A stretch of DNA of 64,000 bases, taken from the NCBI RefSeq assembly GCF_025995175.1, contig NZ_BAPV01000060.1, positions 62,001-126,000 on the forward strand, in the 5' to 3' direction. The number at the start of each line of letters is the position of its first letter. The stretch's first letter is position 1. Position numbers and translations under genes: made by a program. This stretch comes from Asaia krungthepensis NRIC 0535 (lineage in GTDB: Bacteria > Pseudomonadota > Alphaproteobacteria > Acetobacterales > Acetobacteraceae). Of this stretch, positions 34,533-42,616 are shown piece after piece. The notes under the pieces are model-generated. The model saw only the letters and a list, made by a program, of their open reading frames with translations. It was not told the origin of the DNA and ran no database searches.

Positions 34533-35462
34533 TCATGATCCCGCACCGTCGGAAAGCGGATGATGCTGGGCAAGCACCTGACGCAGTCTTTCCTGCATCA
34601 CATGAGTATAGATTTGGGTGGTGGCGATATCGGCGTGGCCGAGCAGCATCTGCAGGGCGCGCAGATCCGCCCCGCGCTCCAGCAGATGGGTCGCGAAGGA
34701 ATGCCGGAGCACATGGGGTGAGACCTGGTCGGGATCGAGGCCAGCCCGAAGCGCTGCCTGAAACAGGATTTTGTCGAACCCCTGCCGTGTCAAGGGTTTG
34801 TGAGGGTTGCGGCCAGGAAACAGATAGGGGCTGTCGATATCGCGATCATGATGCAGCAGCGCGCGCGCTGCGTCGCGTGCCGCGTGCGAGATCGGGATAA
34901 GGCGCTCTCGCCCGCCCTTGCCACGAATCAGCACCATGGGCGCCTCGCTCTGGAACACCCGTCCCGGAAGCGACAGCAACTCGGAGATGCGCAGTCCCGT
35001 CGTGTAAAGCAATTCGAGCGCGGCCCGGCTGACCAGATCGCGCCGGGGATCTTCATGACCACGGCATCCCTGATCGAGCAGCACGTCGATCTGCGCTTCA
35101 GAGAGCAATTTGGGGAGAGGCTTGTCGAGACGCGGCATGGCAACGCCCTCGGTCGGGTCTCGGGGGCACCAGTTCTCGCGCTGGGCGAAACGGTAGAATT
35201 GACGCAGGCAGGACAGGCGACGTGCTGCACTGCTTGAAGAGAGCCCGGACTGGACACCGGAGGCACTATAGGCCGAAATTTCTGACTGCGTGGCGTCCAG
35301 CAGGGCGACCGGTGCCCCGACGCAGGACCGCGTCAAAAAAACGATGAAATCGGCAAGATCGGCCGCATAGGCCTGTCGCGTGCGTGGCGCAGCGTTACGC
35401 TCCGCCGCCAGCATTTCAAGAAAGGCCTCTGCCGCGGGCGGCAGGGCACCTTCCCTCGACAT
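34533..35462 (-). CDS. xerD: Site-specific tyrosine recombinase XerD
   Basis: Resolves chromosome dimers at dif together with XerC and FtsK. The 309-residue protein has an N-terminal SAM-like DNA-binding domain and a catalytic domain with the complete Arg-Lys-His-Arg-His-Tyr set: Arg in TGLRISELL, Lys in RGKGGRER, His and Arg in HVLRHSFATH, His in LGHADIATT and Tyr in IYTHV. The spacing and the closing block fit housekeeping XerD/XerC and not a phage integrase; XerD is chosen over XerC from the accA neighbourhood and overall look, with some doubt. It starts one base after the stop of the small membrane protein gene. Confidence 0.9.
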   Translation of the reverse strand: MSREGALPPAAEAFLEMLAAERNAAPRTRQAYAADLADFIVFLTRSCVGAPVALLDATQSEISAYSASGVQSGLSSSSAARRLSCLRQFYRFAQRENWCPRDPTEGVAMPRLDKPLPKLLSEAQIDVLLDQGCRGHEDPRRDLVSRAALELLYTTGLRISELLSLPGRVFQSEAPMVLIRGKGGRERLIPISHAARDAARALLHHDRDIDSPYLFPGRNPHKPLTRQGFDKILFQAALRAGLDPDQVSPHVLRHSFATHLLERGADLRALQMLLGHADIATTQIYTHVMQERLRQVLAQHHPLSDGAGS

Positions 35463-35463
35463 C

Positions 35464-35745
35464 TCAGTGCTGAAGCGTCGGAGAGGCCTTGGGCTCCGGC
35501 ATGGCAGGCAGAGCCTGAGCAGGCTGTCCCATAGTCACCTGACCCTGTGCGGCCGAAGCCGGCATGGTGGGGAGTGTCTGGGTCTGGGTAGTGGCTGCAA
35601 ACTGCGTGCCCGGCAGATCCTTGTGAACGATCGTCTGCACGGGCAGGGGCGGGTTCATGCCCAGCTTGAGAAACACCCCTCCGAGGCCCAGCACGATCAG
35701 AACGAGAAGCGCGAGGGCGATCCTGGGAAAGCTCAGCGTGGACAT
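35464..35745 (-). CDS. Small membrane-anchored protein of unknown function
   Basis: A 93-residue protein that I do not recognise. Residues about 8-28 are a single hydrophobic segment (IALALLVLIVLGLGGVFL); the rest is a Pro/Thr/Gln/Ala-rich, probably unfolded tail that would lie in the periplasm. There is no lipobox. The ribosome binding site AGGAG stands six bases before the ATG, and the stop is one base from the xerD start, so the two are co-transcribed. It is divergent from aroKB. The composition suggests a tether or spacer protein. Confidence 0.7.
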   Translation of the reverse strand: MSTLSFPRIALALLVLIVLGLGGVFLKLGMNPPLPVQTIVHKDLPGTQFAATTQTQTLPTMPASAAQGQVTMGQPAQALPAMPEPKASPTLQH

Positions 35746-35891
35746 GGAAGCTCCTGAAAAAGGGCGCGATGAGACAGTGGCCTGTCCGAACTCAGGCTCC
35801 GCTGGTGCCTGCTCGGTGGCGAGGTGCTCTCCTGTATGTTAGCCTTGCAGGAATGTCACGCCCCACCTTTTTTCCTGATCGATCCGAAACG

Positions 35892-37574
35892 ATGTCAGAC
35901 CTGCCTGATCCTGCACCCGGATCGGTCCCCTCCCCGATCGGTTCTCCTTCCGGGATCATCGTACTCGTCGGGCTGATGGGGGCCGGAAAGACGACAATCG
36001 GCCGACGACTGGCAACACGACTCGGCCTCGATTTCGTCGATGCCGATCTGGAGATCGAGCGCGCCGCAGGATGCACCATTGCCGAGATTTTCGCCCGTCA
36101 TGGTGAACCCGCCTTTCGTGACGGAGAACGGCGTGTCATCCAGCGCCTGCTTCAGGGGCCACCGAAAGTCCTGGCCACCGGCGGGGGAGCGTTCATCGAC
36201 GGGCAGACACGCAGACTCGTCAAAGCCCATGCCCGCTCAATATGGCTGCGCTGTCCGCTGCCGATCCTGATCAAGCGGGTATCAGGGCGGACGGGACGCC
36301 CCCTCCTCGACAAAGGAAATGTCGAGACAACCCTCGCTGCGCTTCAGGCCCAGCGACACCCTATCTATGCAGAGGCAGATATCATCGTGGATTGCGGAGA
36401 TGACAGCGTCGATCACGGCGCCCAGCGCATTATCGAGGCGCTCGACACCTATGACCATCCGCTCAGGGTCCCGGTCACGCTTGAATCCCATCGGTACGAG
36501 GTTCTGATCGGATCGGATCTGATCAGCCGCGCCGGAGCCTATCTGGCGCCCATCCTCCCCCGGAAGAACGCCGTGGTGATCACGGACGAGACGGTCGCGA
36601 CCCTGCACCTGCCGCGTCTCATGGCGGGCCTTGCCGAAACGGGGATTCAGGCGACGCCGTTCGTCGTGCCGGTCGGTGAGGAATCGAAGTCGCTCACACG
36701 CTATGCCGCATTGATCAACGATATCCTCGACCACGGAATGGAACGCCGTACCACCGTCATCGGCCTGGGAGGCGGTGTTGTGGGCGATCTCTCCGGCTTT
36801 GTTGCCGCCAGTATTCTGCGCGGTGTGCCCTTCGTGCAGATTCCGACTACCCTTCTCTCGCAGGTGGATAGCTCTGTAGGGGGCAAGACAGGACTCAATG
36901 CCCGCGCGGGCAAGAACCTCATAGGGGCTTTCTACCAGCCCCAGATCGTCCTGGCCGACAGCTCTGCCCTGGCCACCCTTTCACGCCGGGAGCGTGTGGC
37001 TGGTTATGCAGAAATTGTGAAGGCCGGTCTTATTGCCGATCCTGCCCTTTTCAAATGGTGCGAAGCCCATGGTGCCGAGATTCTGGATGGTGACCCTGCC
37101 GCTCTCGCCGAAGCCGTGAATCGCGCCTGCCGTTTCAAGGCAAAGGTCGTGATGGAGGACGAAAAGGAGACGGCAGCGCAGGACGGACGCGCGCTGCTCA
37201 ATCTGGGCCACTCCTTCGGTCACGCCCTTGAAGCCCATTTTCGTTATGACGGGCGTCTCCTGCATGGCGAGGCCGTCTCGATCGGTCTCCATCTGGCCGC
37301 AGCCCTTTCCGTGAAGCTGGGTTATTGCCCCGAGGAGGATCTGCGCAGGCTCGACGCGCATCTGCGTGCTCTGGGCATGCCCGCCGGGCTCGACTGGTTC
37401 GACGAGACGCTGAGCGCCGACGCCCTGATCCGGTCCATGGCACGTGACAAGAAGGTCAGTGACGGTCGCCTTTCCTTCGTGCTGATGAGGGGGATCGGCG
37501 AGGCTTTCACGAGCAGGGATGTTGAAATGGACACGGTGCGTGACGTTTTGGTCGAGGCCGGTTGCAACGCCTGA
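35892..37574 (+). CDS. aroKB: Bifunctional shikimate kinase/3-dehydroquinate synthase
   Basis: Two shikimate-pathway enzymes in one chain of 560 residues. Residues about 20-185 are shikimate kinase, with the P-loop GLMGAGKTTIGRRLA and the shikimate-binding FVDADLEIE and GGGAF motifs. Residues about 195-555 are dehydroquinate synthase, with the NAD-binding block GGGVVGDLSGFVA, QVDSSVGGKTG, and the metal ligands in ACRFKAKVV-type context, HSFGHALE and HGEAV. The two steps are not consecutive, so channelling is not the obvious reason for fusion. The start is uncertain: an in-frame ATG at 35853 adds 13 residues and has AGGA too close to it. Neither has an ideal ribosome binding site. Confidence 0.93.
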   Translation: MSDLPDPAPGSVPSPIGSPSGIIVLVGLMGAGKTTIGRRLATRLGLDFVDADLEIERAAGCTIAEIFARHGEPAFRDGERRVIQRLLQGPPKVLATGGGAFIDGQTRRLVKAHARSIWLRCPLPILIKRVSGRTGRPLLDKGNVETTLAALQAQRHPIYAEADIIVDCGDDSVDHGAQRIIEALDTYDHPLRVPVTLESHRYEVLIGSDLISRAGAYLAPILPRKNAVVITDETVATLHLPRLMAGLAETGIQATPFVVPVGEESKSLTRYAALINDILDHGMERRTTVIGLGGGVVGDLSGFVAASILRGVPFVQIPTTLLSQVDSSVGGKTGLNARAGKNLIGAFYQPQIVLADSSALATLSRRERVAGYAEIVKAGLIADPALFKWCEAHGAEILDGDPAALAEAVNRACRFKAKVVMEDEKETAAQDGRALLNLGHSFGHALEAHFRYDGRLLHGEAVSIGLHLAAALSVKLGYCPEEDLRRLDAHLRALGMPAGLDWFDETLSADALIRSMARDKKVSDGRLSFVLMRGIGEAFTSRDVEMDTVRDVLVEAGCNA

Positions 37575-37884
37575 CCGGAACCCCGGCCAGCCGTGAATTT
37601 GCTTACAGATCAGTCACTCCCCTCACGATCCGTTGATGACACGAATCATTAAAAACACCGCTAGAGAAAGGCGCTGCATAAGAAATTGTTAATTGGACGA
37701 AATGGAGTGTTGCAGTTTGGACACGGCTATTTCGTCTAATCGTCAAATACCCATGGAACTCACTTCCTGAACCGGAACTGACGGCTCTATACGCACTTAT
37801 GCATCGCGCTGACCCTGTTGTCGCTTCGCCTCTCCGGAGGGAAGTCAGCAGGTTCGAATGGATGAATTTATGAGGACGAAACTA
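37575..37884 (+). promoter_or_regulatory. Promoter and mRNA leader region of the ompA-like gene
   Basis: 310 bases without a gene. It holds AT-rich DNA (37610-37700) suitable for a promoter and a long inverted repeat: TTGGACGAAAT (37693-37703) against ATTTCGTCTAA (37729-37739), 11 pairs with one G-U, enclosing 25 bases. Two in-frame ATG codons (37858, 37870) precede the preferred start at 37885. A stem-loop in this place could stabilise the message, as 5' stems do for enterobacterial ompA, or be a regulator site. Confidence 0.5.
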
Positions 37885-39030
37885 ATGCGTCTCCGCACGG
37901 CACTTCTGGCCATGACGTCGATGGCAGCCGCCCCGACGATCGCCATGGCGAGCACCATCACCGGCCCGTATGTCAATATCGGCGGTGGCTACAATCTGGT
38001 TCAGCAGCAGCACGCGACCTTCGCTCCGACGACGCAGGCCGACGGCGGCAACGGCACGGGCGGTTCCAGCTCGCGTTATCGCCACAAGGACGGCTTCACG
38101 GGCTTCGGTTCGTTCGGCTGGGGCTTCGGTAACGGTCTGCGCGCCGAAATCGAGGGCGTGTACAACTACTCCCAGATCAACCATCGTCGTCCGACCTACG
38201 CGAACGGCACGACCAGCGGTTCCGACCAGTCTTACGGCGGCTTCGTCAACGTCCTGTATGACATCGATCTGGCCCAGTTCGGCATCAACCTGCCGATCAC
38301 GCCGTTCGTCGGTGTCGGTGCAGGCTATCTGTGGCAGCACTACAACCCGATCACCACGGCTTACACCAACGGCGTGACCAACCGCGTCGGCGGCACGCAG
38401 GGTGGCTTTGCCTATCAGGGCATCGTCGGTGCGGCTTATGACATTCCGGGCGTTCCGGGCCTCGCCATCACCGGTGAATACCGCATGATCGGCCAGACCT
38501 TCACGGATGGCGCTTACCGCTCCACCACGTGGAACCGTAACGGTTCGGGCCTGCACAAGGGCAACGTGAACTTCGATGACCGCTTCAATCATCAGTTCAT
38601 CGTCGGCCTGCGTTATGCCTTCGACACGGCTCCCCCGCCGCCGCCGCCGGTTGTCACGGTTGCTCCCCCGGCTGTGCAGCCTGCCCGCACCTACCTGGTG
38701 TTCTTCGATTGGGACAAGTCGAACCTGACGGGTCGCGCTCGTGAGATCGTTGCCCAGGCAGCTCAGGCTTCCACGCACGTCCAGACGACGCGCATCGAAG
38801 TCAACGGCTACACCGACAACTCTGCTGCTCACCCCGGTGCACGCGGCCAGAAGTACAACATGGGCCTTTCGGTCCGTCGCGCACAGTCGGTCAAGGCTGA
38901 GCTGATCCGTGATGGCGTTCCTGCCGCTGCGATCGACATCCACGGCTACGGCGAGCAGCACCCGCTGGTCCCGACGGGTCCGAACACCCGCGAGCCGCAG
39001 AACCGTCGCGTCGAAATCATCCTGCGCTGA
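37885..39030 (+). CDS. OmpA-family outer membrane protein
   Basis: Abundant-type outer-membrane protein that links the membrane to peptidoglycan. From the ATG at 37885 (GAGGA eight bases upstream) the 381-residue protein has a signal peptide (residues 1-22, cleavage after AMA), an eight-strand barrel rich in Gly, Tyr and Asn to about residue 245, a poly-proline hinge (PPPPPPP), and an OmpA C-terminal peptidoglycan-binding domain (residues about 270-381, with VFFDWDKSNLT, VNGYTDNS and ENRR-like QNRRVEI). Codon use looks strongly biased to GC-ending codons such as ACC, GGC and GTC, which suggests high expression. Strong terminators follow. Confidence 0.94.
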   Translation: MRLRTALLAMTSMAAAPTIAMASTITGPYVNIGGGYNLVQQQHATFAPTTQADGGNGTGGSSSRYRHKDGFTGFGSFGWGFGNGLRAEIEGVYNYSQINHRRPTYANGTTSGSDQSYGGFVNVLYDIDLAQFGINLPITPFVGVGAGYLWQHYNPITTAYTNGVTNRVGGTQGGFAYQGIVGAAYDIPGVPGLAITGEYRMIGQTFTDGAYRSTTWNRNGSGLHKGNVNFDDRFNHQFIVGLRYAFDTAPPPPPPVVTVAPPAVQPARTYLVFFDWDKSNLTGRAREIVAQAAQASTHVQTTRIEVNGYTDNSAAHPGARGQKYNMGLSVRRAQSVKAELIRDGVPAAAIDIHGYGEQHPLVPTGPNTREPQNRRVEIILR

Positions 39031-39082
39031 TTTCGGCCTGAGAAAGGAGCCTCTCCGGAGGCTTCTTGATCGGTTCCAGAAA

Positions 39083-39120
39083 AAAGGCCTTCGGCATTCG
39101 TGCCGGAGGCCTTTTTCTTT
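39083..39120 (+). terminator. Strong intrinsic terminator after the ompA-like gene
   Basis: AAAGGCCTTCGGCA (39083-39096) pairs with TGCCGGAGGCCTTT (39101-39114) around a TTCG tetraloop, with one mismatched position, followed by TTTCTTT. A shorter hairpin (GAGCCTC/GAGGCTT near 39047-39064) lies just before it. Confidence 0.9.
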
Positions 39121-39131
39121 TCCGAAACCTC

Positions 39132-39161
39132 TTGCAGGATGAGCGTGGCATTACATATAAG
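39132..39161 (+). promoter_or_regulatory. Predicted promoter of the 47-residue membrane protein gene
   Basis: TTGCAG (39132-39137) and ATATAA (39155-39160) are spaced by 17 bases, directly after the ompA terminator and 55 bases before the small gene. The -10 area lies in the most AT-rich stretch of this gap. Predicted from sequence only. Confidence 0.55.
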
Positions 39162-39215
39162 TAATATACCGATGAGGCAGCGCGTTCATGCGACAGGCCT
39201 CGAAGGAGACCTGTC

Positions 39216-39359
39216 ATGGCTCAGACACTGCATATCAATCGCTCGGACCGCTCCGGCCTTACTCCCCTGCATCACGACGGAGAGAATATCTTTCTGATCC
39301 TGGGTGCCCTTGTGGGCGGCGTGTTCGCCATGGGCGCTATCGCTTTGCTCACCCTGTAA
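39216..39359 (+). CDS. 47-residue single-span membrane protein of unknown function
   Basis: Short gene with a very good ribosome binding site (AAGGAG, eight bases before ATG). The 47-residue product has a polar N-terminus with HINRSDRSG and LHHDGEN, and one hydrophobic span at residues about 25-47 (IFLILGALVGGVF, then AMGAIALLTL) with a GxxGG motif that could favour helix packing. It ends inside the span, so the C-terminus would be at the far membrane face. A promoter-like pair precedes it and strong terminators stand on both sides, so it is its own transcription unit. I do not recognise the family. Confidence 0.7.
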   Translation: MAQTLHINRSDRSGLTPLHHDGENIFLILGALVGGVFAMGAIALLTL

Positions 39360-39385
39360 CGGGTCACTCTGCGGCCACATATACA

Positions 39386-39417
39386 AAAAAAGCCCCGGTG
39401 ATTGCCGGGGCTTTTTT
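39386..39417. terminator. Strong bidirectional terminator after the 47-residue gene
   Basis: AAAAAAGCCCCGG (39386-39398) pairs perfectly with CCGGGGCTTTTTT (39405-39417) around a six-base loop. The A- and T-runs make it work on both strands, for the small gene and for minus-strand prfC. Confidence 0.92.
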
Positions 39418-39482
39418 CATTCCGTCGCCGAACACCGCAGGACTGTGACGACCTGACCGGGCGCAGCTCGCGGCAGGAGCGC

Positions 39483-41045
39483 TCAGCTACTGAGCCCGAT
39501 CTGCTTGATGTCGTGAAAAGCCAGATCAGGATTCATCTCGACCGTACGGCGCATCATGAAGTTCGAGCTGGCAAGGAAGACGGGATCGCTGTCGAGGTCA
39601 TCCGCCATGGCAGGGCGGTTGGCCATCGAAAATGCCTCGATCTTGGTGCGCTCACCGGTGACCCAGCGCGCGATGGTATAGGGCGTCGATTCAAAACCGA
39701 TGGCGACGCCATACTCGCCTTGCAGACGCGATTGCAGCACGTCGAGCTGAAGCGTCCCCACCACCCCAACGATGGGCGGCAAACCGTCCTGGGGGCGGAA
39801 GAGCTGCACCACCCCCTCCTCTGCCAGTTCGACCAGCGCCTGACGCAGCTTCTTGGCCTTCATGGCATCGTCCAGTCGCACGCGACGCAGGATTTCCGGC
39901 GCAAAATGCGGAACCCCGGTAAAACGCAGTTCCTCGGTCTCCGAGAGTGTATCGCCAATACGCAGCGTGCCGTGATTGGGCAGCCCCACCACATCCCCGG
40001 CAAAAGCCTCTTCCGCCAACTGGCGATCACGCGCAAAGAAGAATTGCGGCGTATGCAGCGCGAACTGCTTGCCCGTGCGGACGTGCTTCAGACGCATACC
40101 GCGTGTCAGGCGCCCGGAGCAGATACGGGCAAAGGCCATGCGGTCCCGATGATTCGGGTCCATATTGGCCTGGATCTTGAAGATCAGCGCCGTCACCTGT
40201 TCCTCATCAGCCTTGACCTCGCGCGTCTCGCTCGGCTGGGCGCGTGGCTCGGGGCCGTACGCCACAAGTGCATCGAGCAGATCGGTCACCCCAATCTCCT
40301 TCATGGCACTCCCGAAAAAGACTGGCGTCAGATGCCCGGCATCGAAGGATTCGCGGTCGAAGAGCGGAAGGGCAGCCTCTGCCAGTTCGAGTTCTTCCGA
40401 CAGAGCAATCATGCGCGCATCTGACTGCGCCAGCGTCGCGGCCTCGCCGCGGATCTCACGGGTGCGCATGTCGTATGTGCCCGCAAAATGCCCGGCGCGG
40501 CCGATCGGCCAGGTGGCTGGCGAGGTATCGAGTGCCAGTGTCGAGGCGATCTCATCCAGCAGACCGAAGCAATCCTGCGCCTCACGATCCATCTTGTTGA
40601 TGAAGGTGACGATGGGAATGTCACGCAGGCGACAGATTTCGAAGAGCTTGCGTGTGCGATCCTCGATCCCCTTCGCCGCGTCAATCACCATGACGGCACA
40701 ATCAACCGCGGTCAGCGTGCGATAGGTATCCTCCGAGAAGTCTTCATGACCCGGTGTGTCGAGCAGGTTGAAGACACACCCACCATATTCGAAAGTCATG
40801 ACCGAAGTTACGACGGAGATCCCGCGATCGCGCTCGATGCCCATCCAGTCCGATTTGGTGCGGCGACGTTCACCCTTTGCCCGCACGTTACCCGCAAGCT
40901 GGATCGCCCCACCGGCACGCAGGATACGCTCTGTCAGGGTGGTCTTGCCGGCATCTGGATGGGAAATGATGGCGAAGGTCCGGCGGCGGCGGATCTCGCT
41001 GCCAAGACCGGTGGCGGAAACGGGGGCGGACGCGGCTTCGGACAT
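39483..41045 (-). CDS. prfC: Peptide chain release factor 3
   Basis: GTPase that recycles RF1 and RF2 from the ribosome after termination. The 520-residue protein has the P-loop SHPDAGKTTLTERIL (about residues 28-42), the G2 element with TVTS-like VVTSVMTFEY, the G3 motif DTPGHEDFSEDTYRTL, which distinguishes RF3 from EF-G, the G4 motif NKMDRE, and two further domains with FRPQDGLPPIVGVVG. Length is as expected. It follows rpsD on the same strand after two hairpins, so it probably has its own promoter. Confidence 0.96.
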   Translation of the reverse strand: MSEAASAPVSATGLGSEIRRRRTFAIISHPDAGKTTLTERILRAGGAIQLAGNVRAKGERRRTKSDWMGIERDRGISVVTSVMTFEYGGCVFNLLDTPGHEDFSEDTYRTLTAVDCAVMVIDAAKGIEDRTRKLFEICRLRDIPIVTFINKMDREAQDCFGLLDEIASTLALDTSPATWPIGRAGHFAGTYDMRTREIRGEAATLAQSDARMIALSEELELAEAALPLFDRESFDAGHLTPVFFGSAMKEIGVTDLLDALVAYGPEPRAQPSETREVKADEEQVTALIFKIQANMDPNHRDRMAFARICSGRLTRGMRLKHVRTGKQFALHTPQFFFARDRQLAEEAFAGDVVGLPNHGTLRIGDTLSETEELRFTGVPHFAPEILRRVRLDDAMKAKKLRQALVELAEEGVVQLFRPQDGLPPIVGVVGTLQLDVLQSRLQGEYGVAIGFESTPYTIARWVTGERTKIEAFSMANRPAMADDLDSDPVFLASSNFMMRRTVEMNPDLAFHDIKQIGLSS

Positions 41046-41085
41046 CGAGGGGACCTTCGCTTGAATTCAGGGACCAGAAATGACG

Positions 41086-41118
41086 AATGCCGGACCAGGG
41101 TGACCCTGATCCGGCATT
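41086..41118. terminator. Long perfect-type hairpin between rpsD and prfC
   Basis: AATGCCGGA (41086-41094) pairs with TCCGGCATT (41110-41118), and inside it CAGGG (41096-41100) pairs with CCCTG (41104-41108) around a TGA loop: 14 pairs with one mismatch. No T-run follows, so it may be a processing or stability element rather than a true terminator. Confidence 0.5.
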
Positions 41119-41124
41119 GGCCAG

Positions 41125-41146
41125 AAAACACCCGGTAGAGACGGGT
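41125..41146 (-). terminator. Intrinsic terminator of rpsD
   Basis: On the minus strand ACCCG and CGGGT (41130-41134 and 41142-41146) form a short stem right after the rpsD stop codon, followed by GTTTTC. Short stem but correct layout. Confidence 0.5.
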
Positions 41147-41149
41147 CTT

Positions 41150-41767
41150 TTAGCGCGAGTAGAACTCGACCACGAGGTTCGGTTCCATCTGCACGGGGTA
41201 CGGCACGTCGGACAGACGCGGGCTGCGAACGAACTTGCCCTTCATCTGGCGGTGATCGACCTCGATGTATTCCGGCACGTCACGCTCGGCGGACTGGGCG
41301 GCATCGAGAACGACGGCAAGCTGCTTGGACTTCTCACGTACTTCGATGACGTCACCGTCACGGACGAGGTACGAAGGAATGTTCACCTTGCGGCCGTTGA
41401 CCGTCACGTGGCCATGGCTGACGAACTGACGAGCAGCGAACGGGGTGATCGCAAACTTGAGGCGGTAGATCACCGCATCCAGGCGACGCTCCAGCAGGTC
41501 GATCAGGTTCTCTGACGTATCGCCCTTACGACGGACGGCTTCGTCATAGTACTTGCGGAACTGCTTCTCGCTGATGTTGCCGTAATAGCCCTTGAGCTTC
41601 TGCTTGGCCATCAGCTGGATCGAGAAGTCGGAGGGCTTCTGCTTGCGGCGCTGGCCATGCTGACCGGGGCCGTATTCCCGCTTGTTGACCGGCGACTTGG
41701 CACGGCCCCACAGGTTTACGCCCAGACGGCGATTGATTTTGTACTTGCTCTCTTGGCGCTTGCTCAT
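41150..41767 (-). CDS. rpsD: 30S ribosomal protein S4
   Basis: Primary 16S rRNA-binding protein that nucleates 30S assembly. The 205-residue product starts [18 protein letters not shown], contains the conserved [10 protein letters not shown] and [20 protein letters not shown], and an S4 RNA-binding domain ([12 protein letters not shown], then [21 protein letters not shown]). The ATG at 41767 fits the family; the frame is open for 70 further codons without homology. Standing apart from the S13-S11-rpoA operon is normal for alphaproteobacteria. A promoter is visible about 180 bases upstream. Confidence 0.98.
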   Translation of the reverse strand: MSKRQESKYKINRRLGVNLWGRAKSPVNKREYGPGQHGQRRKQKPSDFSIQLMAKQKLKGYYGNISEKQFRKYYDEAVRRKGDTSENLIDLLERRLDAVIYRLKFAITPFAARQFVSHGHVTVNGRKVNIPSYLVRDGDVIEVREKSKQLAVVLDAAQSAERDVPEYIEVDHRQMKGKFVRSPRLSDVPYPVQMEPNLVVEFYSR

Positions 41768-42106
41768 GTGCAAGAACTCGCTTCGACTTCGGGTTGTCCT
41801 GACGCTGCGCGACAACCGCATGTTGCGCCGGTAGGCCTTTCCCCGAATTAGGAAAGACGGGCGCATCCCTCGAACCGCTGTCACGGGATGCAGAACCCGA
41901 TATGACAACGGCCGGCATGTCCACGTTCCCGGCAATAGCGGCGGCTCGTATAGGACCCCCCCTCGACTGTCAACCAAAAACGCGGCCCCTTAGAGCCCAG
42001 CCTCGGCAAAAGCACGCTCGGGGGAACATCCTGCTTCGCGATGCGTCAGGATATTATCGCGCCACAGCGGGGCGCATTGGCGTCATTCCAAGGAGAGGAA
42101 CCCGAA
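41768..42106. other. Divergent intergenic region between rpsD and the Kbp-like gene
   Basis: 339 bases with no credible gene. The rpsD leader would span about 180 bases of it and could carry the S4 autoregulatory fold; I see no clear pseudoknot by eye. The rpsD promoter is annotated separately. Near the Kbp-like gene there is CAAGGAGAGG as its ribosome binding site. I see nothing else. Confidence 0.5.
41947..41973 (-). promoter_or_regulatory. Predicted promoter of rpsD
   Basis: On the minus strand TTGACA (41968-41973) is followed after 15 bases, including a run of seven G, by TATACG (41947-41952). The spacing is short, but both boxes are good and the direction fits rpsD. Confidence 0.5.
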
Positions 42107-42577
42107 ATGGCCATTTTCAAGTTCAACCGTGCTGCGGGGCGCAAGCTGAACGATCAGGCAGAAGTCACCGCCATCAACCCGGCCGGCGCCCCTGCCCCGA
42201 AGGCCCCCCACGAGAACCTCATCAAGCGCGCCTTCAAGCAATATGGCATGTCCCAGCTTGCCGTATCCCATATCACGGTGCGCGATACGACCATCGCCGT
42301 GAAGGGACGCGCGGAAACGGCAGCAGAACGTGACGCCATCATCCTTGCGGCCGGGAATATTGCCGGTATCGATACGGTCCATGCAGATATCACCGTTCCT
42401 GAGGGAACGCCCGCTCCCGTCTTCCATCAAGTGTCGCCGGGCGAGACACTTCAGGCCATTGCCGAGAAGACAGACGCGGATGTGACCGTCGACGACCTTC
42501 ACAAGGCCAACGAGGCCGAACTCGCCCATCATGACGGGGTCTATCCCGGTCAGACCATTCGTATCCCTGAGGCCTGA
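42107..42577 (+). CDS. Kbp/YgaU-like BON and LysM domain protein
   Basis: Soluble 156-residue protein with a BON domain (residues about 38-100, with AVKGRAETAAERDAIILAAG and NIAGIDTVHADI) and a C-terminal LysM domain (about 105-155, with HQVSPGETLQAIAEK and YPGQTIRIPEA). This is the layout of Escherichia coli Kbp (YgaU), a cytoplasmic potassium-binding protein; the N-terminus has no signal peptide, and the MAIFKFNRAAGRKL start resembles that of Kbp. I infer a role in potassium or osmotic response. The ATG at 42107 has AAGGAGAGG upstream. It converges on the MATE gene. Confidence 0.85.
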   Translation: MAIFKFNRAAGRKLNDQAEVTAINPAGAPAPKAPHENLIKRAFKQYGMSQLAVSHITVRDTTIAVKGRAETAAERDAIILAAGNIAGIDTVHADITVPEGTPAPVFHQVSPGETLQAIAEKTDADVTVDDLHKANEAELAHHDGVYPGQTIRIPEA

Positions 42578-42616
42578 AGCCACATTATTGCGGCGGAAAT
42601 ATCCATGCCGATCCGC

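Noticed and set aside
34533-35462. Phage or integron integrase
   Set aside because: The tyrosine recombinase has XerD spacing and housekeeping neighbours; no attachment repeat or phage gene is nearby.
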